Source of the DNA: Dyadobacter pollutisoli
GTDB taxonomy: Bacteria; Bacteroidota; Bacteroidia; Cytophagales; Spirosomataceae
Direction: 5' to 3'
NCBI RefSeq assembly: GCF_026625565.1
Contig: NZ_CP112998.1
Coordinates: forward strand, 6,298,501 to 6,362,500
DNA: 64,000 nt
How positions within the stretch are numbered: the stretch's first letter is position 1; every line of letters starts with the position of its first letter. The notes beneath the pieces are model-generated. The model searched no databases. It was not told the origin of the DNA and was given only the letters and a program-made list of their open reading frames with translations. Both the position numbers and the translations under genes were made by a program. This document shows positions 18,632 through 26,932 of this stretch, one piece after another.

Positions 18632-21088
18632 TTAGTTTTTTTGTAAAATCACCCTTGATGTCAAATGTGGATTGTCCTGATCGGGGGAATTCAGGAAGAT
18701 CAGCTCATTCAGCTCTCCATGCTCCCATTTTTTCAACAAGTTCAGATAGTAAGGACTACCGGGATTACCCGACTGCCCGCCAGGGTAAATTCCATAGGCA
18801 CGTGGAGTAGGCCCAAGTTCGACGACCATCCGCCACGACGGCCCTTTTCTTTTAGTAGTCGCATTCACAATACTGCTTCCACCGCCGGTAGTAAGCGGCG
18901 GCGCATTGAAGGGTTTCAGGCTTCTGCTCAAATGACGGATCTCGGTCGCCTTTATTTTAGACCATTGCCATCCCGGGCTCATAGGGCCATGTCTGGCGAC
19001 CAGGCTATCCAATGCAGCTTTGAAACTTCCTGAAACAATGTCGGAAAGTGTTTCCTTTTCAGGTGTATGGATGTTGTCAAACCATTTTTCTTCGGGCTGT
19101 TTCAATATCAGGTACAATGTGCGGTCACGGGAAGGAATGGCCATCGGTTCCTTATCAGAGCCAAATTCGTCGTCCCATATCGCACTGCGCAGCATGGGCA
19201 TCCATTCTTCAAATATGGTTGTGGCCACGGACTCCGGCGCGTTTTGATAGTTCCAGTTCGACAATGTGATTTTAGCAGCTTTTTGGGCGGGGCTCAACGC
19301 CGCTACATGAAGGATATCCAGTAATTTCGGGAGTATCGTCCTGGCCAGAACACTGAAATTGTCATTCTGAAGCAATCTCAGGCTGTCAGCATTGGCATTA
19401 ACCATGGCGTCCAGCCGCTCGTTGATCCGTATTCCTCTTTCCGAAGGGGCAAATGACCAGTTGATATAATAAGGATAAGAAGGATCGGTTGAAGACTGAT
19501 TGGCGCTGCTCACAAAACCGCGCGGCGGATTTTTTACAAAAGGATTCTGATCTGCGGGAACCCAGCCATTCCAGTCGTGCGAAGGATTGGTACCATCGAG
19601 GAGGAACTTGCCTTGATCCTTATATTTCAATGGTATTTTGCCATTGACGGTGATGGCAATATTCTTGCTGTTATCGGCAAAAACGAAGTTTTGCGCCGGG
19701 CCGACGTATTTAGTCAGTGCCAGACGGTAGTCGTCGTAGTTTTTAGCCTTGTTTAATTCATAAAATGTAATGAAGCTGTTGCCCGGCTCATGTCCTATCC
19801 ATTTGATAGCGAGGTTTGGGAATTTCCCAGCGGTCTTGTCAGATTCGGTGACGGGCCCGTGGTGGGTATACACAACTTCTTCCTCGAAAGGTTTTAGTCT
19901 TCCTCTTACCTGAATGACCTCTTTTCGTTTGCGGGTCCGTCTCCATTGATCGCCATGCCAATAAAAATTACGAGCATCACTCTTGAATTTAATTTTATAT
20001 AAATCAAAAACATCGGCGTCCACGTTGGTAACTCCCCAGGCTACATTCTGGTTAAAGCCAATGATAACACTTGGAATACCTGGTAGCGAAACACCATACA
20101 CATTCATATCGGGACCATGAAGCTGCACCTGGTACCATATCGAGGGTAGCGAAAGGTCGAGGTGAGGGTCATTGGCGAGAATCGGGTAGCCGGTCATTGA
20201 TTTTTCAGCGCTCACCGCCCAATTATTGCTCCCTATGCCTTCCTCTTTGGGTTGCCTCTCCGGCAATGTGCCTGCTGGCTTCTTGCTGTAAGAAATGCTG
20301 TCATCTGTTTCCAGTTCTACAATTTCTCTTGGAACAGGCAGTGGATTAAAATCCCACTTCGTCCCGACCGGAATGATAGGACTTTCCTGCAGCATCGGGT
20401 AGTCCGGAAATAGCTGTTCAACTACCTCTTTTCCATATTTTTTCAAAACATTGGACATATTGATTTCATTAGACCTTCCCGCGAGAGTCAATGTCATCTG
20501 TTCCAGCACGTACATGGTATTGATGGGCTGCCAGGGCTCCGGTTTATAGCCAAGCAGCTTGAACTCTACAGGGTAGTCTTTTGGTGCGAGCTGACTAATG
20601 TATGCATTAACTCCCGCAGTGTACGCAAGTAATGCTTCGCTGGAATGAGGATCGCTCATAGCCATTTTCAAATTAGCTTCCGCGCCGTAACCCATTCCCA
20701 ATCGGCGGCTTTGCTGATCAAGCGGCAAAGTAACTTCCCCCAGTATTTCGGAAAGCCTTCCAGCCGCAGCTCTTGTCTGCAAATCCATTTGCCACAGGCG
20801 GTCTTTGGCAGTGACATAGCCTTGGGCATAAAAAAGGTCGAAATCGTTTTTTGCGAAAATGTGCGGGACACCCATATCGTCAAAGCGAATGGTCACCTCA
20901 TCTTTCAACCCGCCCAGTTTAAGAACCTGCTTGCTTTTGGGATCAGCAGGCGCTTCGCCGTTTTGCCAAAAGCCGGTAAACGGGCTCAGAAATGGCCCTA
21001 ATGCAGGAGCAGGCCCCAAAGGTCTGTTCAATGCGTAAATAAGGGCACCAGTAACGATGAGGGAAATGATCGCTTTGACAAATTTCAT
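18632..21088 (-). CDS. Penicillin acylase family (Ntn-hydrolase) protein
   Basis: This 818-residue precursor belongs to the penicillin G acylase/acyl-homoserine-lactone acylase family of peptidase S45. An N-terminal hydrophobic segment (residues 4-22) suggests export. The expected self-cleavage site and new N-terminal nucleophile is Ser287 in GIGSNNW, which would separate an alpha chain from the ~530-residue beta chain. Conserved features of the beta chain such as ANDPHL follow. Members hydrolyse amide bonds of penicillins, AHLs or other N-acyl compounds, and the natural substrate here is unknown. It appears to head a two-gene unit with the small membrane protein. Confidence 0.88.
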   Translation of the reverse strand: MKFVKAIISLIVTGALIYALNRPLGPAPALGPFLSPFTGFWQNGEAPADPKSKQVLKLGGLKDEVTIRFDDMGVPHIFAKNDFDLFYAQGYVTAKDRLWQMDLQTRAAAGRLSEILGEVTLPLDQQSRRLGMGYGAEANLKMAMSDPHSSEALLAYTAGVNAYISQLAPKDYPVEFKLLGYKPEPWQPINTMYVLEQMTLTLAGRSNEINMSNVLKKYGKEVVEQLFPDYPMLQESPIIPVGTKWDFNPLPVPREIVELETDDSISYSKKPAGTLPERQPKEEGIGSNNWAVSAEKSMTGYPILANDPHLDLSLPSIWYQVQLHGPDMNVYGVSLPGIPSVIIGFNQNVAWGVTNVDADVFDLYKIKFKSDARNFYWHGDQWRRTRKRKEVIQVRGRLKPFEEEVVYTHHGPVTESDKTAGKFPNLAIKWIGHEPGNSFITFYELNKAKNYDDYRLALTKYVGPAQNFVFADNSKNIAITVNGKIPLKYKDQGKFLLDGTNPSHDWNGWVPADQNPFVKNPPRGFVSSANQSSTDPSYPYYINWSFAPSERGIRINERLDAMVNANADSLRLLQNDNFSVLARTILPKLLDILHVAALSPAQKAAKITLSNWNYQNAPESVATTIFEEWMPMLRSAIWDDEFGSDKEPMAIPSRDRTLYLILKQPEEKWFDNIHTPEKETLSDIVSGSFKAALDSLVARHGPMSPGWQWSKIKATEIRHLSRSLKPFNAPPLTTGGGSSIVNATTKRKGPSWRMVVELGPTPRAYGIYPGGQSGNPGSPYYLNLLKKWEHGELNELIFLNSPDQDNPHLTSRVILQKN

Positions 21089-21130
21089 ATAGTGGGGGGC
21101 GAATTCAACATTACTGATAAAAGAGGGATT

Positions 21131-21862
21131 TTACTCTGAAACTACTTGTACAATTGCCTCTACAAGAGCGAGATCGCTGTACATAACAGATCGCTCGTCG
21201 GGGATCTCTCCGGCCATTGAAATTCCCTCGGGAAAATATTTCTGTCGGCCCGGACGGAATGCTTTCGCCGTGAGGTGAAGCGAATGTATGCCTGCTGCCG
21301 CCAGTTCAGCGGCATTGGTATGGTTAACACCTCCGCCAGCCATAATTTCAACGGCACCATTCGACTCCTCGGCCAGTTTGCGGAGCAGATCAATACCTTG
21401 CGGAGCGGAAGCTTTTTGCCCGGATGTAAGAATTCTTTCGGCGCCGGTTTCGATTACGGCCTTTAATGCTTTCACCGGATCTGGCGTGAGGTCAAACGCT
21501 CTGTGAAAAGTGACTTTGAGTGGGTAAGCATAGTCGACAAGCGCTTTGGTGCGTTGTACATCCACCTGGCCGTCGGCGGTAAGAATGCCTAGTACGACAC
21601 CATTTGCACCGAGTTTTTTGGCGAGATCAATGTCCTTTCGCATGATTTCTTCTTCAAACACATCATACACGAAATCCCCACCTCTCGGCCTGATCATCAC
21701 ATATAGGTTGATATCAATATGTTGCCTTACTACTTCAATCAATCCGGCGCTGGGCGTGGTACCGCCTTCGCCCAACCCTCCGCACAGCTCAATTCTTCCG
21801 GCTCCTCCCGCCTGTGCATTGATACAGGATTCAAGGGAATAAGCACAAACTTCAATGGTCAT
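21131..21862 (-). CDS. cutC: CutC-family protein (copper homeostasis)
   Basis: This 243-residue TIM-barrel protein has the CutC N terminus (EVCAYSLESCINAQAGGAGRIELC). The conserved stretches MIRPRGGDFVYD, LGANGVVLG, VTFHRAFD and LTSGQKASA follow. CutC has been linked to copper tolerance in E. coli, but that role is debated, and the biochemical function is not settled. It stands alone here, 42 bp from the penicillin-acylase gene and in the same direction. Confidence 0.9.
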   Translation of the reverse strand: MTIEVCAYSLESCINAQAGGAGRIELCGGLGEGGTTPSAGLIEVVRQHIDINLYVMIRPRGGDFVYDVFEEEIMRKDIDLAKKLGANGVVLGILTADGQVDVQRTKALVDYAYPLKVTFHRAFDLTPDPVKALKAVIETGAERILTSGQKASAPQGIDLLRKLAEESNGAVEIMAGGGVNHTNAAELAAAGIHSLHLTAKAFRPGRQKYFPEGISMAGEIPDERSVMYSDLALVEAIVQVVSE

Positions 21863-21954
21863 ATTTTAATGTTTCTAATGATTGGGGAAATTACGAAAAG
21901 GTTTTGAATGCTTATCGCTGAGCGGGACCGGAATCGAGAATTTGGAGGAATGAA

Positions 21955-21999
21955 TTAAATTCCCAATATTGTATATAATTTACCAAATTGGGAATTTAA
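21955..21999. promoter_or_regulatory. Inverted-repeat operator of the higBA pair
   Basis: A perfect 13-bp inverted repeat (TTAAATTCCCAAT and ATTGGGAATTTAA, 19 bp apart) lies immediately upstream of the higB start at 22010. Its position suits repression by the HigA helix-turn-helix antitoxin, alone or with toxin. Confidence 0.65.
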
Positions 22000-22009
22000 T
22001 ACTAGTCGG

Positions 22010-22306
22010 GTGAGAATAATTACGAAGGGAACATTGCACGATTTTTGGCAGAAATATCCAGACGCTGAACAAGATCTGAAATTTTGGTACGAAAAAGTAA
22101 AAAATGCGGACTACCAATCGCCCAATGAGGTTATTGCGGATAATCCCAGGACTGATACAGTTGGAAACAATCGCATTGTATTCAATATCTGTAGTAACAA
22201 ATACAGGCTGATTGCTTTATTCCGGTATAATCTGCAACGCGTATATATCAGATTCGTAGGCACACACAAAGAATACGATAGGATTAAGGACATTAAGAAC
22301 ATTTGA
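22010..22306 (+). CDS. higB: HigB-type mRNA interferase toxin
   Basis: This 98-residue protein belongs to the HigB toxin family (RelE-superfamily ribosome-dependent endoribonucleases). It shows TKGTLHDFWQKYPDAEQDLKFWY at the N terminus and RLIALFRYNLQRVYIRFVGTHKEYD at the C terminus. Start is GTG at 22010. Toxin precedes antitoxin, the normal order for higBA. The antitoxin ATG lies 5 bp after the toxin stop, implying coupled translation, and a 13-bp inverted repeat upstream is the likely autoregulatory operator. Confidence 0.88.
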   Translation: MRIITKGTLHDFWQKYPDAEQDLKFWYEKVKNADYQSPNEVIADNPRTDTVGNNRIVFNICSNKYRLIALFRYNLQRVYIRFVGTHKEYDRIKDIKNI

Positions 22307-22311
22307 ACGTT

Positions 22312-22686
22312 ATGAACACATTGGAACAAATTAAATCTGAATTGAAGCCAGTTCACTCAGATCCAGAGTACCGAAAATATCTTGCAATCATTGATACGCT
22401 TGTGGATTGTAAAGAAAACAGCCCAGAGGAAGAATTACTGGAACTGCTATCGATCCTGGTCGAGGATTACGAATTGAAGCATTATCCGATTGAGCCGCCT
22501 GATCCTGTTGAGGCAATAAAACTGAGAATTGAAGAGCAGGGACTGAAAAGAAAAGACCTGATCAGTTACTTTGGCAGCGCCAGCCGTGTATCTGAGGTAT
22601 TGAACAGGAAAAGGCCTTTAACCCTTGAAATGATACGAAAACTACATAGAGGGCTGGGGATTTCAGCGGAGACATTATTGGCTTGA
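22312..22686 (+). CDS. higA: HigA-type antitoxin, XRE-family helix-turn-helix
   Basis: This 124-residue protein from ATG 22312 has a charged N-terminal region. A C-terminal Cro/XRE helix-turn-helix follows at about residues 65-120 (IEEQGLKRKDLISYFGSASRVSEVLNRKRPLT). Such antitoxins bind and silence the cognate HigB and repress the shared promoter. A TTG at 22303 is open but overlaps the toxin stop and is less likely. The pair is complete and shows no sign of decay. Confidence 0.88.
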   Translation: MNTLEQIKSELKPVHSDPEYRKYLAIIDTLVDCKENSPEEELLELLSILVEDYELKHYPIEPPDPVEAIKLRIEEQGLKRKDLISYFGSASRVSEVLNRKRPLTLEMIRKLHRGLGISAETLLA

Positions 22687-22804
22687 TACCATGGTTAACT
22701 ATTTGAACAACAAAAGATTAAATCGAGAAAGAAAATAATATTTTTAGAACAGCAATTATTTTTGTTTTTTTTCGCTTTAAGCTTTTAAAAGATGTCAAAT
22801 TTTT

Positions 22805-22812
22805 TACTTTTG
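22805..22812 (+). promoter_or_regulatory. Putative -7 box upstream of the DUF2795 gene
   Basis: TACTTTTG matches the Bacteroidota TAnnTTTG box and lies 39 bp before the ATG at 22851. The upstream -33 element is weak. Confidence 0.35.
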
Positions 22813-22850
22813 CAAAAAAGTAAAGTAACTTATTAATAGGCGAAAATATT

Positions 22851-23072
22851 ATGTACTGGACTCTCGAACTCGCATCGTACCTTGAAGATGCTCCCTGGCC
22901 AGCTACCAAAGACGAGCTAATTGACTTTGCAATCAGAACAGGCGCTCCGTTAGAAGTAGTTGAAAACCTTCAGGAGCTTGAAGATGATGGTCAGCCTTAT
23001 GAAAGCATTGAGGAAATTTGGCCCGACTATCCGACAAAAGACGATTTCTTTTTCAATGAAGATGAATACTAA
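22851..23072 (+). CDS. DUF2795-family small acidic protein
   Basis: This 73-residue acidic protein (MYWTLELASYLEDAPWPATK and on) matches the DUF2795 pattern: a short helical domain with LEDAPWPATKDELIDFA, then GAPLEVVENLQEL and a YESIEEIW tail. Members are common in Bacteroidota and actinomycetes, and their function is not established. It is a single-gene unit with its own promoter-like box and a clear terminator. Confidence 0.8.
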   Translation: MYWTLELASYLEDAPWPATKDELIDFAIRTGAPLEVVENLQELEDDGQPYESIEEIWPDYPTKDDFFFNEDEY

Positions 23073-23078
23073 ATAAGG

Positions 23079-23107
23079 AAACGGCACTCTATCGGTGCCG
23101 TTTTTTT
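23079..23107 (+). terminator. Terminator after the DUF2795 gene
   Basis: A 9-bp stem AAACGGCAC/GTGCCGTTT with a 7-nt loop is followed by a T run, 7 bp after the stop codon. Confidence 0.88.
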
Positions 23108-23220
23108 GTTATCAAAAACCGCATTTTTTACGCAAACTCGTTCCTTATTTTTTTTAAATCTGATAAAAGGAATGTAAATTGTTAGCGTTATCATAGAGGA
23201 AGGCAAGGAAGTTACCGAAA

Positions 23221-23913
23221 GTGATTAGTCATAATTCAGATATCTATCCAATCCAACTGATGGAGCTTCGATTGTTGAAAGAGCTGGTTAAGAAAGGTGA
23301 GGGTGAGCACGTGGAATTCAAATTGAAATCCAATCATCCCGAGAAAATTGTCCGCGAAGTTGTCGCTTTCGCAAATTCTGGTGGCGGAAAGTTGTTCGTC
23401 GGAGTAGGCGACGACAAAACCATCAAGGGCCTCAAAGATGTCGAGGAAGATGAGTACACACTCACAAAAGCCATCGACAAGTATATTTTCCCCAAAATTA
23501 GTTTCCGAAAAGAACGAATACCGGTCAGTCCCGACCGGGACGTGCTGGTACTCACGATACCGCGTAGCGTCGATAAGCCGCATTATGTAGTGGATGGTAC
23601 CGGTTACCGACAGGCATACATCCGGGTGGAGGATAAGTCGATCCAGGCCAGCCGGGAAATGAAGGAGATCATGCGCAGGGGAAGAGGCGAGCGGGATGTC
23701 CGTTTTCAGTATGGCGACAAGGAAGAGAAATTAATGAAGCTGCTGGATGAAAAGGAATCCGTGACGGTGGATTTGTTTGCCGCGGTAGCAGGTATCCCAC
23801 GCAAAATTGCATCCAATACCTTGGTAGTAATGGTACTGGCGAGGATTTTGGAAGTTCATCCGCAGGAAATGATCGACAAGTTTACGATGTCGATGGCCTA
23901 TCAGTCAAGCTAG
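23221..23913 (+). CDS. AlbA_2 (Schlafen-like) putative DNA-binding ATPase-domain protein
   Basis: This 230-residue protein has the AlbA_2/divergent AAA-4 core at about residues 25-150. It contains VEFKLKSN, the IVREVVAFANSGGGKLFVGVGDD signature and a C-terminal helix-turn-helix-like region (VTVDLFAAVAGIPRKIASNTLVVMV). Family members bind nucleic acid and often act in regulation or stress. The first in-frame start is GTG 23221, with an ATG 13 codons later possible. It converges with crcB and is separated from it by 5 bp. Role uncertain. Confidence 0.72.
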   Translation: MISHNSDIYPIQLMELRLLKELVKKGEGEHVEFKLKSNHPEKIVREVVAFANSGGGKLFVGVGDDKTIKGLKDVEEDEYTLTKAIDKYIFPKISFRKERIPVSPDRDVLVLTIPRSVDKPHYVVDGTGYRQAYIRVEDKSIQASREMKEIMRRGRGERDVRFQYGDKEEKLMKLLDEKESVTVDLFAAVAGIPRKIASNTLVVMVLARILEVHPQEMIDKFTMSMAYQSS

Positions 23914-23918
23914 CTGTT

Positions 23919-24302
23919 TTACGCCGGGATAAACTGTTTTCCAAGCCACATTCCCAGCACAGTTGCGCCCAGGCAGAGAATTAAGCTGCCAAAAATATTG
24001 ATAATTGCTTCCGTCCAGCGGTTGCTGGCCATGAGCTGCACGGTATCGTTGCTGAATGTAGAAAACGTGCTGAATCCCCCGCAAAAGCCCACAACTATAA
24101 ATAATCGGTAAGTAAGCACTGCATCCGGCGACCTGAATGTGGACCAGCCCGTAAATATTCCCAGAATGAGACAGGCTAGTATATTGGCCGTCAATGTTCC
24201 GAAAGGAAATATTGACGACCATGTAGAAAATGCTTTTCCCACCCCGTAACGTGCCAAACTACCTAATCCGCCGCCAATGAAAATAAGAACAATGTGTTTC
24301 AC
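23919..24302 (-). CDS. crcB: Fluoride ion channel CrcB/Fluc
   Basis: This 127-residue protein has four transmembrane helices. The Fluc hallmarks are GGGLGSLARYGVGK at the N terminus and GFCGGFSTFSTFSND in the third helix, which forms the fluoride pore and central sodium site. Fluc works as a dual-topology homodimer that exports toxic fluoride. Start is GTG at 24302. No fluoride riboswitch-like structure is apparent in the short gap upstream. Confidence 0.93.
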   Translation of the reverse strand: MKHIVLIFIGGGLGSLARYGVGKAFSTWSSIFPFGTLTANILACLILGIFTGWSTFRSPDAVLTYRLFIVVGFCGGFSTFSTFSNDTVQLMASNRWTEAIINIFGSLILCLGATVLGMWLGKQFIPA

Positions 24303-24349
24303 GAGGATGGTCGGATGTCGCGGAGAGCGTTATGTTTGTTTATTTGGGA

Positions 24350-24703
24350 TCAGAAGGGAAGATCGTCAGATTCGTCCTCGGTAAATGTAGTAACGGGAGG
24401 CAATGGGTTGCTGCCAGAAGCTGAAGAAGAACCGCCGCTTCCTGCTTTATCCACTTTCCATGCTTTCACCTCTGTGTACCAGCGGGAATTGTACTCACGG
24501 CTTTCAATATCAATTGATGCAGTTACCGAGTCATTTATTTGCAGGTTAGCCTGATCAATTTTGTCGCCCCAAAGTGAAATACAGACCTTCTTAGGATACT
24601 GGGAAGGTATTTCAAGAATAAATTCCTGCTTGCGCCATGTTCCGTTTTTACCCTGGCCGTTCACCTCAGGTAGCAAAGAGATAACTGTTCCTGTTAATTC
24701 CAT
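24350..24703 (-). CDS. DUF3127 protein with an SSB-like C-terminal tail
   Basis: This 117-residue protein matches DUF3127 (MELTGTVISLLPEVNGQGKNGTWRK and on), a predicted OB-like small beta-barrel family common in Bacteroidota. A Ser/Gly-rich linker follows, and the protein ends in DESDDLPF. That acidic tip with terminal Phe is the same kind of tail that single-stranded DNA-binding proteins use to recruit partner proteins. The similarity suggests a role in DNA handling, but this is inference. It is separated from crcB by 47 bp and shares its direction. Confidence 0.75.
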   Translation of the reverse strand: MELTGTVISLLPEVNGQGKNGTWRKQEFILEIPSQYPKKVCISLWGDKIDQANLQINDSVTASIDIESREYNSRWYTEVKAWKVDKAGSGGSSSASGSNPLPPVTTFTEDESDDLPF

Positions 24704-24780
24704 TTATTATTTAATGTTTAGTGTCTTTAAAATGTAGCTTCAAAAGTAATTGTTTTGATGTTTGATTGCAAAGCAGAAAC

Positions 24781-25926
24781 CTAATCACCGCCGATAGCCT
24801 GTTCCAGATCGGCAATCAGGTCTTCTACATCTTCAATACCAACACTGAGGCGGATCAATGTATCTTTCAAGCCAACTTTCATGCGTTCTTCCTTCGGTAT
24901 GCTCGCGTGCGTCATGCTGGCGGGGTGGGTACACAGGGACTCTACGCCCCCGAGCGACTCCCCGAGAGAAAATACTTCCAGCCGCTCCATGGTCCTCACC
25001 GCCTCTTCATAAATGTCCCCTTTCAATTCAAAAGAAAGCATTCCTCCGAAATCTCTCATTTGACGTGCTGCCAATGCATGGCCGGGGTGAGATTCCAGTC
25101 CGGGATAGTATACCTTACTTACTTTGGGATGATTTTCAAGCCATTGCGCTACTTTCATCGCGTTTTCACAATGTCGCTGCATTCGAATGTGCAGGGTTTT
25201 AATGCCTCTCAATACCAAAAAGCAATCCTGCGGGCCTGGCACTGCGCCACTGGCATTCTGGATAAAGGCGAGCCGGGCAGCCAGTTCGTCATTATTGGTA
25301 ACCAATGCGCCCATTACCGTATCCGAATGTCCGCCCAGGTATTTGGTAACAGAATGCATGACAATGTCCGCTCCGGTATCCAGTGGGTTTTGAAGATATG
25401 GCGAAGCAAAAGTGTTATCCACGACGCTATGAATGCCTTTTTCTTTGCAAAGCCGGGTGATTTTTTCAATGTCCAGAATTTTCAGAAGCGGATTGGTGGG
25501 TGTTTCGATCCATACCATTCTGGTTTTGTCAGAGATCGCCGCTGCCAGGCTATCAGCATCGCTGAGGTCAACGAATTTGAAAATCAACCCGAATGGTTCA
25601 AAAACACGTTTCATGATCCGGTATGTACCTCCGTAAATATCATTGGTTGCCACAATTTCGTCGCCGGGACGGTACAGTTTAAGAACTGCATCGGTAGCAG
25701 CGAGGCCGGAAGCATAACAAATTCCGTATTGACCATTTTCCAAAGCAGCCAAAGCGTTTTGCAAAGCTGTCCGGGTAGGATTGTGGGTGCGGGAATATTC
25801 ATATCCCTTATGTTTGCCAGGGCTTTCCTGAACGTAGGTGGAAGTTTGGTAAATCGGTGTCATAATGGCACCGGTTGTTGGGTCAGGCTCCACGCCTGCA
25901 TGTATTGCTTTGGTTCCGAATTTCAT
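24781..25926 (-). CDS. Cystathionine gamma-synthase/lyase-type PLP enzyme
   Basis: This 381-residue enzyme belongs to the Cys/Met-metabolism PLP family. The PLP-binding lysine is Lys195 in HSVTKYLGGHSD, and PIYQTSTYVQ, YEYSRTHNPTR and TPTNPLL are family landmarks. It should catalyse gamma-replacement or elimination in trans-sulfuration: cystathionine synthesis from O-acyl-homoserine, or cystathionine cleavage. Sequence inspection alone does not separate these. It is a single-gene unit divergent from the VTT-domain gene, with a 16-bp palindrome between them. Confidence 0.9.
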   Translation of the reverse strand: MKFGTKAIHAGVEPDPTTGAIMTPIYQTSTYVQESPGKHKGYEYSRTHNPTRTALQNALAALENGQYGICYASGLAATDAVLKLYRPGDEIVATNDIYGGTYRIMKRVFEPFGLIFKFVDLSDADSLAAAISDKTRMVWIETPTNPLLKILDIEKITRLCKEKGIHSVVDNTFASPYLQNPLDTGADIVMHSVTKYLGGHSDTVMGALVTNNDELAARLAFIQNASGAVPGPQDCFLVLRGIKTLHIRMQRHCENAMKVAQWLENHPKVSKVYYPGLESHPGHALAARQMRDFGGMLSFELKGDIYEEAVRTMERLEVFSLGESLGGVESLCTHPASMTHASIPKEERMKVGLKDTLIRLSVGIEDVEDLIADLEQAIGGD

Positions 25927-25986
25927 TGTTATGGTATTTTAAAGCCACAAATGTACGACGACAACGGACCGTGAATATCCCAAATT

Positions 25987-26002
25987 TGCGTCCACTGACG
26001 CA
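25987..26002. promoter_or_regulatory. Short palindrome between divergent genes
   Basis: TGCGTC and GACGCA flank a 4-bp centre in the 118-bp gap between the PLP-enzyme gene and the VTT-domain gene. Possible operator for either. No further evidence. Confidence 0.25.
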
Positions 26003-26044
26003 TTTGCGGGACCTGGAATAATCTTCTGTGATAAAGGTAAGATT

Positions 26045-26803
26045 GTGAAAAACCTTTTAGTCAAACAAGTGGTTATCCTGTTAGCGGAACGGAGAACACG
26101 TTTTAAAGATACATTAGCCTTGGAAACCACTACACCTAAAAAATTTTCATTACCGGTCATTGTCAGTATTTTAATGACCGTCGTTCCGCTTGTTACCACC
26201 TCTATTCTCACTGCCTGGGCCATTAGTCACGAGAATATACTCCGTAATCTAGCACTTGAATGGTGGCTTGGCGTCACTTTTATTCTGACGCTTGCATCCT
26301 CGGCAGCACTTACACCGCCCACTTTCCTTGCGCTGGTTTATGGATATTTTCTAGGATGGAGCGCTCTGCCCATGTTATTTGGGCTTAACCTCGGCGCTAT
26401 TGCGATCATATATGTATCGGCGCATTTTTTGCACGCATCTTCCGTACGCGAGTATCTGATCCAGGTGTACCCGCAGGTAGGCACATTGCTGCGCCGGTTT
26501 TATAAAAATGAATTAAGGCTCATTTTCTTTGCCAAACTTTCGCCTGTATTGCCTTTTGCGATCACCAACCTGTTCTTCGCCATGGCCGGTGCACGTTTCA
26601 AACAGGTACTGGCGGGTGGCACAATGGGCATGATACCACGTACCGCGCTGGCGGTGTGGGCAGGGAAGGAAGCGCAGGACATTCGCTACCTGCTGGAACA
26701 TCCCAATGAGGGATTAGCCACTAAAATTATTTTAATAGTGCTAATCATTGTTTCCACTGTTGGAATCGGTTATTTCTTCCGTGATAAGAGTATGGTAGAA
26801 TAA
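26045..26803 (+). CDS. TVP38/TMEM64-family (VTT domain) membrane protein
   Basis: This 252-residue polytopic membrane protein contains the VTT/SNARE-associated core: PPTFLALVYGYFLGW, a loop with AKLSPVLPFAITNLFF, and the GTMGMIPRTALAVWAG segment. DedA/VTT proteins include lipid scramblases or flippases and affect membrane integrity. Start is GTG at 26045. It diverges from the PLP-enzyme gene and precedes the symporter gene on the same strand by 129 bp. Confidence 0.82.
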   Translation: MKNLLVKQVVILLAERRTRFKDTLALETTTPKKFSLPVIVSILMTVVPLVTTSILTAWAISHENILRNLALEWWLGVTFILTLASSAALTPPTFLALVYGYFLGWSALPMLFGLNLGAIAIIYVSAHFLHASSVREYLIQVYPQVGTLLRRFYKNELRLIFFAKLSPVLPFAITNLFFAMAGARFKQVLAGGTMGMIPRTALAVWAGKEAQDIRYLLEHPNEGLATKIILIVLIIVSTVGIGYFFRDKSMVE

Positions 26804-26932
26804 TAAGCCAATCTCAAAGGCTAACCCCGGCTTCTTTGATAATATCGTACAATAATAGGATACGAAACGATACAAAACCATTCGCTTGATCCTGTTTCTT
26901 TGTGGTAAAGTTATACTTAGCAAAAAAGTACA

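Noticed and set aside
24303..24349. Fluoride riboswitch for crcB
   Set aside because: crcB starts at 24302 on the minus strand, and the 47 bp upstream shows no GGCGAUGG-type core or pseudoknot pattern.
24766..25974. A 402-codon ORF on the plus strand opposite the PLP-enzyme gene
   Set aside because: The opposite strand encodes a complete PLP enzyme with Lys195 and all family motifs. The plus-strand translation has no domain and is a by-product of codon bias.
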